Source: Nitrospirae bacterium RIFCSPHIGHO2_01_FULL_66_17 (GTDB lineage Bacteria > Nitrospirota > Nitrospiria > 2-01-FULL-66-17). From it: a stretch of DNA of 13,070 bases. The DNA is taken from NCBI GenBank assembly GCA_001803875.1, contig MHEO01000009.1, positions 1 to 13,070 on the forward strand, read 5' to 3'. This document shows, piece after piece, positions 7,578 through 13,070 of this stretch. The notes under the pieces are model-generated. The model had not been told where the DNA came from. It saw nothing but the letters and a program-made list of their open reading frames with translations, and made no database searches. Within the stretch, counting starts at the first letter, position 1. Each line of letters begins with the position of its first letter. The position numbers were made by a program, and so were the translations under genes.

Positions 7578-9908
7578 CTACGACGCGCCCGGCGCCGGCA
7601 ACTCGGTGCCGTGCATGCGGGCGAAGACCGCCCAGTCGAACGGCTTGGGCGCCACCGCGTGCAGGGGCACGACGGACACCGCGCCGTCGCCGTGGGACGC
7701 CAGCATCCCGCCCACGACCGCGGCGGGCTCCTCCACCAGGCGGCGGATCGCTTCGTAGGCAAACAACTGGGCGAGGGCCTTGTCCTGGGGAACGGGCGGG
7801 GCGCCGCGCAGCGTGTGGCCGAGGATCGTCGCCTTCGTCGCGACGCTCAGGGGATACCGGTCGGGCCCGGCCTGGAGCTGCGGCCAGTCCGCGATTGCCC
7901 GGACCACGTACTCGACCAGGCCGTGCACGCCCCCGTCCGGGTGGTGGCGGTGCGGCGTCCGCTCCGCCACGACAAACAGGTGGCTCTTGTTGGGCACGCC
8001 GAGCGTCCGCCGGAGCGTCCCCAGGATCGCATCGTCGATGTAGGCGTCGGGGTCCGGGTACTCGTTGACCAGCAGGCCCTCCGCGCGGGCCTGATACGCG
8101 CAGGCCAGCGCCAGATGGCCGGACCCCGCGCCCATCACCTCGACGAAGAACACGCTGCCCATCGCCGCGCTCGTGGCCTTCAACGATTCGAGCGACTGGT
8201 TGGCGAGCGCGACCGCCGAGTGAAACCCGAGCGAGGTCGTGGCCGCGAGGTTGTTGTCGATCGTGCCGGGGATCCCGACCACCTGGACGCCGAACCCCTC
8301 GAAGACCGCGCGCGCCCCGCGCAGGCTGCCGTCCCCCCCGATCACGACCAGGGCCCCGTCCCGGACGTACGGCTCGACGTGGCGCATCGCGGCCTGCTGC
8401 ACCCGCTCGTCCTTGAAATCCTCGAAGCGGCTGCTCCCGACGGGGCTGCTGGCCTGGTTCGCCATCCCGCGCGTGGCCTGCTCGGACACGCGCTCGATCC
8501 AGTTGTTGGCGAGCCCGAGAAATCCGTGCCGCACGAAGTGGACCGCGAGCCCCAGCCGATCGCCGGTCGCGCGCAGCTCCTTGAGCGCGGCCCCGGCGCC
8601 CGCGAAATCGCCGCCCGACACCAGGGCGACCAGTTGCCTGATCCGTCCGGGCGCGAGGGTCACGCGGTCGCGCCGCTCGCGCTCCACGGTCGCCCAGACG
8701 TCGCGCGCGGCGCGCTCCCTGGCGGACAGCCCGACCGCCGTGGAGTAGCCGGACAACCGGTCGTGCTCGAACGTCAGTAACACCACGTTGTCCTGCCCCT
8801 CCTTGTACTCGCCGAACTCGCCGAACGCCTCGCGGAACGGCCGCGGGTCGAGGTAGATCACGAGCGCGCGCAGGGTAGAGCTGTGCGTGTACAGGCACGC
8901 GACGCCGCCCTGGCGCACCCGGCCGATCCGGTGGAACCCGTCGACGACGTCGACGTAGAGGTCAAAGAACGAATGCCCGCCGGGATAGCTGTACAGGGGA
9001 TGCTTGAGCAGGCGCTTGGCGGTCTTGGCGTCGACGCCGAACGCGCGCGCGGCCTCGTCCGCCTCGACCGCCTTTTCGAGGCCGCTGGCCCACCCGAAGT
9101 CCTGCGATTCCAGCGCGGGATCGACCTCGAACCGCGGCGGACCGGCGCCGGGCGCGAGCGCCGACGCGACGCGCTCGAAGAGCTGCCGGGTATTGGGGCT
9201 GCGGCTGACGGCGTGCGTAAATGCGCCGGGGTCGAGGTAGTTGGGCAGGCGCAGAAAGTCCAGTTGGCGCCCAACCACGCCGACCATCCGGGCGAGCGCC
9301 GCGCCTACCGCGTCGGCTTTGGGAATGCCGCGCTCCGGGTCGAGCACGTTGGCCAGCCGCCGTCCGACGCGATGGGTCCCGCTCTCGACGCGCGAGACGC
9401 CGTGCCGCAGCGCGAACAGCAGCGTGCGCCCCTTCAGATCGCGGGGCAGCAGCCAGAACCGGTCGTCGCCGAGGTCGAGCACGATCCGGTCCTCGGCCAA
9501 CTGCGGCGTGAGGTGCGCCCGCGGCACGATGGCCACCGGGCGTCGGCTGGTCGGCTTGACGACCCGGCCGATGGGCACGCGCAGGAGCGGCGCGAGGCCG
9601 CCCTCGGCGAGCGCGCGGTTCCACGCGGCGAAGAAGACGAGGGCGTCCCCGCCGCACGCGTCGGCCAGGAGGGCGCGTCTTGCCGCCTGGTAGGCGTCGG
9701 CGTCCGCGCACCCGGCCTGGACGCGACCGACGAACGCCCGGACGCGCGCCGTCGCGTCGCGCGCGCGCGAGACGCGATCGGCCGACGGCGCGGGCGGCGG
9801 CAGGCGCTCCACGCCCTCGACCGTCGGCGCCCGGCGGGCCAGCGCCTCACCGTACGCCACCAAGCCCTCGATGGTTACAAAGTCCAGACCGTCGGCCGCG
9901 GGCTCCAT
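7578..9908 (-). CDS. Histidine phosphatase (FBPase-2-like) fused to PfkA-like phosphofructokinase
   Basis: This 776-residue cytoplasmic protein has three parts. Residues 1-160 match no family I recognise. Residues about 161-395 form a histidine phosphatase: RHG (168-170, phospho-acceptor H169), second arginine R241 in SPNTRQLFE, likely acid E267, and H342 in YTHSSTLRAL. The stretch YPGGHSFFD (308-316) followed by a long run to H342 recalls the FBPase-2 half of eukaryotic PFKFB. Residues about 422-770 are PfkA-like: SGGDFAGAGAAL (431-442), SSRFEDFKDE (492-501), GGDGS (524-528), GIPGTIDN (545-552) with catalytic D551, VEVMG (589-593), E649 and LGHTLRG (696-702). GGDGS and PGTID point to ATP rather than pyrophosphate as phosphate donor. 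By eye, several fructose-6-phosphate contacts are altered. The start ATG has AAAGGAG five bases upstream. It appears monocistronic. The likely role is interconverting or sensing a sugar phosphate; the substrates are unproven. Confidence 0.85.
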   Translation of the reverse strand: MEPAADGLDFVTIEGLVAYGEALARRAPTVEGVERLPPPAPSADRVSRARDATARVRAFVGRVQAGCADADAYQAARRALLADACGGDALVFFAAWNRALAEGGLAPLLRVPIGRVVKPTSRRPVAIVPRAHLTPQLAEDRIVLDLGDDRFWLLPRDLKGRTLLFALRHGVSRVESGTHRVGRRLANVLDPERGIPKADAVGAALARMVGVVGRQLDFLRLPNYLDPGAFTHAVSRSPNTRQLFERVASALAPGAGPPRFEVDPALESQDFGWASGLEKAVEADEAARAFGVDAKTAKRLLKHPLYSYPGGHSFFDLYVDVVDGFHRIGRVRQGGVACLYTHSSTLRALVIYLDPRPFREAFGEFGEYKEGQDNVVLLTFEHDRLSGYSTAVGLSARERAARDVWATVERERRDRVTLAPGRIRQLVALVSGGDFAGAGAALKELRATGDRLGLAVHFVRHGFLGLANNWIERVSEQATRGMANQASSPVGSSRFEDFKDERVQQAAMRHVEPYVRDGALVVIGGDGSLRGARAVFEGFGVQVVGIPGTIDNNLAATTSLGFHSAVALANQSLESLKATSAAMGSVFFVEVMGAGSGHLALACAYQARAEGLLVNEYPDPDAYIDDAILGTLRRTLGVPNKSHLFVVAERTPHRHHPDGGVHGLVEYVVRAIADWPQLQAGPDRYPLSVATKATILGHTLRGAPPVPQDKALAQLFAYEAIRRLVEEPAAVVGGMLASHGDGAVSVVPLHAVAPKPFDWAVFARMHGTELPAPGAS

Positions 9909-9947
9909 CCCATCTCCTTTAGGAGTGTGTCCAAGTATTTAGGTGTT

Positions 9948-10072
9948 GGAGCCTGTTCAGGAATGGTCAGATGCAAGGCGGAGCGAGGAATCCCCCCGGA
10001 GCGTACTGAGTCGTACGTGAGGAGGGATTCCGAAGCGACAACGCCGCAGATGGCCATTCATGGACAGGCTCC
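9948..10072. repeat. 125-bp imperfect inverted repeat, REP/MITE-like element
   Basis: Outer ends GGAGCCTG (9948-9955) and CAGGCTCC (10065-10072) are exact inverted copies. The arms continue to pair through GAATGG and part of the CAGATG stretch with a few wobbles and mismatches. GGCG (9977-9980) matches CGCC (10042-10045). An inner stem GGAATCCC/GGGATTCC (9987-9994, 10024-10031) encloses a CGTAC/GTACG hairpin (10002-10006, 10013-10017) with a TGAGTC loop. The organisation and core sequence look like dispersed intergenic palindromes I associate with Nitrospira- and deltaproteobacteria-type genomes; that resemblance is from memory. It fills most of the gap between the molybdoenzyme stop and the kinase gene, has no coding capacity of its own and no clear target duplication. 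As RNA it could fold and act as a terminator or processing site. The remaining 39 bp (9909-9947) hold the kinase ribosome-binding site and only a weak promoter-like TAAATA. Confidence 0.75.
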
Positions 10073-11103
10073 TAGACGGCTTTCACCAACGCGACGATGG
10101 TGTGCACCCCCGACGTGCCGGCGGGATACGCGCGCCCGATTTCCGATCGCTGCCGGACCCCGTCGCGCCCCTGCGCGCGCACCACGAGCGTGTGCGCGCC
10201 GGGCGCGGGCGCCGTCCACTCGTACGTCCACGGCACCCACGCGTCGGGCGGCGACGGCGCCCACGCCGCCTCGCGCCACGTCGCGCCGCCGTCGGCGCTC
10301 AGTTCCACCCGCGCGATGCCGTGCGACCCGCCGAACGCGATGCCCCGCACGAGCTGCCGCGCCACGCGCAGCAATTGGTAGTGGCCCGGCTGGTCGATCC
10401 GCGAGGTGACCGGCATCGCCCCGTCGTCGGTCCACCCGCGCTCCTGCCAGTACCCCCGGTGATCGTGCTCGACCACCTCGATCTCGGTGAGCCACTTCAC
10501 GTTCTTGATCCCGAACAGGCCGGGGACGACGGCGCGCAGCGGATACCCGTGATCCCGCGGCAGGCTCACCCCGTTCATCGAGTGCGCGAGCAGCACGTCG
10601 CCCCGCATCGCGCGCTCGAACGTGATGCTGTCATGGTAGCCATCGGCGCCGCGGAACACCACGTCGCGCGCGGCGTCCGACGGCCCGGCGCGCGCCAACA
10701 GGCCCGCGAGCGGGAATCCACCCCAGAGCGCGTTGCTCATCAGGCTCCCGCCGGGCTCGTTGTCGATGCACTGCAGCGTGACCATGCGCTCCGCCACCCG
10801 CTGTTCGAGCACGTCGGCATACCGCAATCGGATCGGCCGCTCCACGGCGCCGGACACGGCAAGCGACCACCGGTCGAGCCGCAAATTCGCGCCCGCTTCC
10901 AGCGAATGGTCGCTGTAGTTGACGCGATAGAACTGATCGTTGGGCGTGATGAACGGGGTGTCGCGCGGCGGCACCGAGAACAGCCGGCCCCAGAAGAACG
11001 CGCCGGCTTCGGCCGGACGCGGAAGACCGGCGCCAAGGACGATCGCCCCGGCCGCGCCCAGCACGCGCCGACGGCTGATGGGGCGCGAGACGGCGCCGTT
11101 CAT
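10072..11103 (-). CDS. Tat-exported sulfite-oxidase-family molybdopterin enzyme
   Basis: The 343-residue periplasmic enzyme belongs to the sulfite oxidase family and uses a molybdenum-molybdopterin cofactor. Its N-terminus is a twin-arginine signal, SRRRVLG (10-16), followed by a hydrophobic run and a probable cut after AEA (31-33), consistent with export of a folded, cofactor-loaded protein. The Mo-pterin domain (about 45-215) contains the cofactor-binding cysteine C112 in TLQCIDNEPGG and the family block HGYPLRAVVPGLFGIKNVKW (185-204). An Ig-like dimerisation domain (about 230-340) follows with ELSADGGATW (267-276) and PWTYEW (291-296). The dimerisation domain separates it from MsrP/YedY, which lacks one. 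It has no haem domain, so it needs an external acceptor, probably the cytochrome encoded two genes upstream, in a SorAB-like arrangement. ATG 11101-11103 overlaps the preceding stop as ATGA. The TAG stop (10072-10074) shares a base with the inverted repeat. Sulfite is the likeliest substrate but is not proven. Confidence 0.88.
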   Translation of the reverse strand: MNGAVSRPISRRRVLGAAGAIVLGAGLPRPAEAGAFFWGRLFSVPPRDTPFITPNDQFYRVNYSDHSLEAGANLRLDRWSLAVSGAVERPIRLRYADVLEQRVAERMVTLQCIDNEPGGSLMSNALWGGFPLAGLLARAGPSDAARDVVFRGADGYHDSITFERAMRGDVLLAHSMNGVSLPRDHGYPLRAVVPGLFGIKNVKWLTEIEVVEHDHRGYWQERGWTDDGAMPVTSRIDQPGHYQLLRVARQLVRGIAFGGSHGIARVELSADGGATWREAAWAPSPPDAWVPWTYEWTAPAPGAHTLVVRAQGRDGVRQRSEIGRAYPAGTSGVHTIVALVKAV

Positions 11104-11504
11104 CGGGGCTCGCCCCCGCGTCGGCGGTTCGCCATCCGGATCGCCACCACGTCGAATCGCCCCCGGTCGTTGATGAAGGCGTTCGTCAGCCCGCTGACCA
11201 GGCTCAACAGCAGCGCCCCGAACACCGCCGCCCAAAATCCGTGCACCGCAAAGCCCCTGACCACCGTCCCCGCCAGGTACAGCATGAAGCCGTTGAGGAC
11301 GAGCGCGAAGAGGCCGAGGGTCAGCAGGGTGAGGGGGAGGGTCAGGATCAGGAGGATCGGTCGGAGGACCGCGTTGAAAATCCCCAACACGGCGGCCGCC
11401 GCCAGCGCGGCGACCACGCCCTCCACCTCGATGCCGCGGATGACGCGGCTGATCATGAGAAGCGCGACCGCGTTGATGAGCCAGCGAATCAGGAATCCGG
11501 GCAT
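11100..11504 (-). CDS. Four-helix membrane protein of the Phage_holin_4_2 family
   Basis: A 134-residue, very hydrophobic protein has four predicted membrane helices (about 4-22, 28-46, 53-80, 86-108) and a basic C-terminal tail ending RMANRRRGGEPR. The motif NAVLRPILLILTLPLTLLTL (44-63), then GLFALVLNGFML, is characteristic of the Phage_holin_4_2 group. These are common chromosomal membrane proteins with no proven lytic role in most bacteria, so the name should not be read as evidence of a prophage. ATG 11502-11504 lies 25 nt after the cytochrome stop, preceded by a G-rich stretch. The stop overlaps the molybdoenzyme start by 4 nt, which implies co-translation with it. Its function is unknown. 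Confidence 0.82.
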   Translation of the reverse strand: MPGFLIRWLINAVALLMISRVIRGIEVEGVVAALAAAAVLGIFNAVLRPILLILTLPLTLLTLGLFALVLNGFMLYLAGTVVRGFAVHGFWAAVFGALLLSLVSGLTNAFINDRGRFDVVAIRMANRRRGGEPR

Positions 11505-11529
11505 CGGCGTCCCCCGTCCCGTAAGATGA

Positions 11530-11955
11530 TTACGTGATGCCGGCCTGCCGCTGCGCCCAGCGGATGTAGGCGACGATGCGGGCCGCGTCGTCGTCGGACA
11601 CGCCGGGAATCGGCGGCATGTCGCCAAATCGCCAGTGGTGCGCGGACACGCCCCGCCGGACCGCCATCAGAAAGCTCGCGTCGCCGTGATGGGACGGCTC
11701 GTAGATCTTCGAGAGGAACGGGGGCCCGTGTCCCGTGCCCGCGCCGCCGGGGCCGTGGCACCGCGCGCAGTGGAAGAGGAAGAGTCGCTGGCCATCGGCA
11801 AACTCGGCGGGGGGATCGCCGATCGCGACGCCCGGAGCGACGGCCGGCGGCTCCGCGCGCGAACAGGCGGAGAGCATCCACGCCGCGGCGACAAGCGCGG
11901 CAAGGCCCGCCGTCCGTCCAGCCGTCACCGCGCGTCGTCCCGTCGTCTCGGTCAT
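11530..11955 (-). CDS. Class I cytochrome c lipoprotein
   Basis: The 141-residue protein has a lipoprotein signal: twin arginine-like basic residues (7-8, 14), a hydrophobic run and the lipobox LSAC with C31. The single haem c site is CARCH (63-67), and the axial methionine is probably M113 in FGDMPPIPG, a standard mono-haem class I pattern. The C-terminal helix is DDAARIVAYIRWAQRQ (122-137). I infer a membrane-tethered periplasmic electron carrier that accepts electrons from the molybdoenzyme two genes downstream and hands them to a terminal oxidase or other carrier, analogous to the cytochrome partner in SorAB. The start ATG 11953-11955 has AGGAGGAGAG five bases upstream, the strongest ribosome-binding site of this operon. 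It is the first gene of the unit, behind a candidate promoter at 12017-12046. Confidence 0.88.
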   Translation of the reverse strand: MTETTGRRAVTAGRTAGLAALVAAAWMLSACSRAEPPAVAPGVAIGDPPAEFADGQRLFLFHCARCHGPGGAGTGHGPPFLSKIYEPSHHGDASFLMAVRRGVSAHHWRFGDMPPIPGVSDDDAARIVAYIRWAQRQAGIT

Positions 11956-12016
11956 CGCCGCTCTCCTCCTATTCGACTCGTTGACGCGTCTTCTTGCCAC
12001 AGCGCGCGTCGAACCG

Positions 12017-12046
12017 ATGATAGTGCACCGCGGCGCCCAAACGCAA
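12017..12046 (-). promoter_or_regulatory. Candidate promoter of the cytochrome/holin-like/molybdoenzyme operon
   Basis: On the minus strand TTGCGT (12041-12046) and TATCAT (12017-12022) are separated by 18 bp, in the 116-bp gap after the hydrolase gene. The -10 is good and the -35 is mediocre. Transcription starting near 12010 would leave about 55 nt before the cytochrome start. The spacer is GC-rich. I see no operator or terminator in the rest of the gap. Confidence 0.35.
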
Positions 12047-12071
12047 CGCCCGCCGCCCCGCCCCGGCTGCG

Positions 12072-13046
12072 CTACTCCCGGACGGCCATCAGGCGATGAA
12101 ACACGCGCAGCAGCTTCCACAGCTCCCGCGCGTGGGAGAGCGCGGTCAACGGATTCAGACGCGGGTTGACGTGGGTGAACAACGTCGTCAGCACAAGGTC
12201 CGAGGAGGGAAAGCGCGCGTGGAGCCGCACGCTGTGCGTGTACGGCAGAACGTGATCGTAGGCGCTGTGAAGGATGAAGAGCCGACTGCGAAGCCGCTCG
12301 GGCGGCTCCCGCACCGAGAGCGCCTCGCTCGCGCCCCGGTGGTCGTGCAGCATCGTGCGCCACAGGTCGGGCGACCGCGCGGGGTCGAACGCCCGCAGCG
12401 CCTCGAACGCCTTGCGCCCCCTGGGCGAGAGGCGCGACGCAGCCTCCTCGACAATCTCGGGCTCGCGCTTCTGGCCGCACCACAGGGCCAACTCGCGGAT
12501 GCGCGCCCGCTCGTCCGTGGGCGGATCGAAATAGTCCACCATCGACCGCACGACCAGGAACCGGCCGTACGGGTCCACCGGCACGCCGGTCTCGCCGAAG
12601 CGGTATTCCTCCCGAAACACGTCGTGCATGAGGTCAGTGAAATCCTCGTACCCGCCGAACACGCCAAGGTAATCCGGCGGCGACTCGATCTCCGGCCGGA
12701 GCGCGGCCTTGAGGCTCAGCGTGGCCATGTAGCTCAGGCCGATCATCGCGAGCGGCCCGTCGCCGCCCAGGTCCCGCTCGGCCCGGACGGCTCGGATCAC
12801 GTCGCGGATCTGATCGATCGTCGTCGGGGTGAACGCAAGCTCGCGGACGGCGGGATAATCGGGGGTGATCACGAGAAACCCCGTCTCGGCCAGCGCGGAG
12901 GCGAAATTTTGCAGCCGGGGATCGTCGGTCGATTCGGGCACGAAGCCGCCGTTGAGCACCAGCGTCGCGCACGGCCGCGCGGGTCGATAGACGACGACGC
13001 GCAGCGCCTCGCCCCCCGCGGGCAGCTCGCGCGTCTCGACGGTCAC
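12072..13046 (-). CDS. Alpha/beta hydrolase, possibly 5'-truncated by the window edge
   Basis: This alpha/beta-hydrolase-fold protein of at least 324 residues is probably an esterase or peptidase-like hydrolase of unknown substrate. The strand-loop LVLNGGFVPES (29-39) supplies the oxyanion region, and LVITPDYPAV (58-67) is a typical second strand. The nucleophile is probably S105 in IGLSYMA; the usual glycine after the elbow (GxSxG) is replaced by methionine. Candidate acid D264 (SAYDHVLP) and base H292 (LFTHVN) complete a triad. A helical cap-like insert lies at about 135-250. No signal peptide is visible from this start. The start GTG 13044-13046 has no convincing ribosome-binding site, and the frame stays open to the right edge, encoding PLRALAQA just before it, so the true start may lie upstream outside the window. 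It shares direction with the cytochrome operon but is separated by 116 bp containing a candidate promoter. Confidence 0.75.
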   Translation of the reverse strand: MTVETRELPAGGEALRVVVYRPARPCATLVLNGGFVPESTDDPRLQNFASALAETGFLVITPDYPAVRELAFTPTTIDQIRDVIRAVRAERDLGGDGPLAMIGLSYMATLSLKAALRPEIESPPDYLGVFGGYEDFTDLMHDVFREEYRFGETGVPVDPYGRFLVVRSMVDYFDPPTDERARIRELALWCGQKREPEIVEEAASRLSPRGRKAFEALRAFDPARSPDLWRTMLHDHRGASEALSVREPPERLRSRLFILHSAYDHVLPYTHSVRLHARFPSSDLVLTTLFTHVNPRLNPLTALSHARELWKLLRVFHRLMAVRE

Positions 13047-13070
13047 CGCCTGCGCCAGCGCCCGCAGCGG

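Noticed and set aside
7563..7578. GGCGC/GCGCC hairpin at the kinase stop codon as a terminator
   Set aside because: The stem is only five base pairs, the loop is all G on the plus strand, and no T-tract follows in the direction of transcription.
7453..8898. N-terminal extension of the MerR-like protein to a 548-residue frame
   Set aside because: The added sequence is the kinase gene read in another phase, is Arg/Pro/Gly-rich, and would run across a good promoter.
9875..10057. A 60-codon minus-strand frame inside the inverted repeat
   Set aside because: It consists of repeat sequence and the start of the kinase gene in another phase, with no ribosome-binding site. It is a translation of the palindrome, not a gene.
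11104..11235. Longer N-terminus for the molybdoenzyme
   Set aside because: The added residues are the holin-like gene out of frame. The start at 11103 places the twin-arginine motif at residues 10-16 and gives a normal ATGA overlap.
11100..11504. Prophage or lysis cassette suggested by the holin-like protein
   Set aside because: No endolysin, structural phage gene, integrase or attachment site is nearby. The family is widespread on ordinary chromosomes and here sits inside a redox operon.

Overview
This GC-rich window reads as the chromosome of a Gram-negative bacterium. It carries a type IV pilus alignment and secretin cluster, two lipoprotein signals, a Tat-exported molybdoenzyme and a c-type cytochrome lipoprotein. 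Every gene I can support lies on the minus strand, so transcription runs from right to left. The order pilMNOPQ followed by aroK/aroB resembles the proteobacterial one, but several details differ: a fused AroK-AroB, a small MerR-type HTH gene ahead of pilM, a phosphatase-phosphofructokinase fusion and a large imperfect inverted repeat. The overall picture suggests a Nitrospirota, NC10/Methylomirabilota or deltaproteobacteria-like lineage. That placement is inference; no rRNA or ribosomal protein gene is present to settle it.

Region 1 (about 7526 down to 1) looks like one long operon. A sigma70-like promoter with a palindrome over its -10 element precedes a 66-residue MerR-type DNA-binding protein. 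Next come pilM, pilN, pilO, pilP and pilQ, then a bifunctional shikimate kinase/3-dehydroquinate synthase, then an Ig-like-domain lipoprotein cut by the left edge. Junctions are tight: 14 nt, a 4-nt overlap, 6 nt, an 8-nt overlap, a 4-nt overlap, 11 nt and 45 nt. PilM (cytoplasmic, actin-like), PilN/PilO (inner membrane) and PilP (periplasmic) together link the pilus motor to the outer-membrane secretin PilQ. The motor ATPases and pilins are not in the window.

Region 2 (7578-9908) is a single 776-residue gene. It joins an uncharacterised N-terminal region, a histidine-phosphatase domain resembling the FBPase-2 half of eukaryotic PFKFB, and a PfkA-like phosphofructokinase domain. This is the most unusual protein in the window. 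Upstream of it, a 125-bp imperfect inverted repeat (9948-10072) fills most of the gap to the next gene and shares one base with that gene's stop codon.

Region 3 (10072-11955) is a three-gene unit: a class I cytochrome c lipoprotein, a four-helix membrane protein of the Phage_holin_4_2 type, and a Tat-exported sulfite-oxidase-family molybdenum enzyme. The natural reading is a periplasmic oxidation whose electrons pass to the cytochrome. Region 4 (12072-13046) is an alpha/beta hydrolase whose true start may lie beyond the right edge. No gene-free stretch exceeds 300 bases. I saw no tRNA, rRNA, CRISPR array, insertion sequence or convincing intrinsic terminator.
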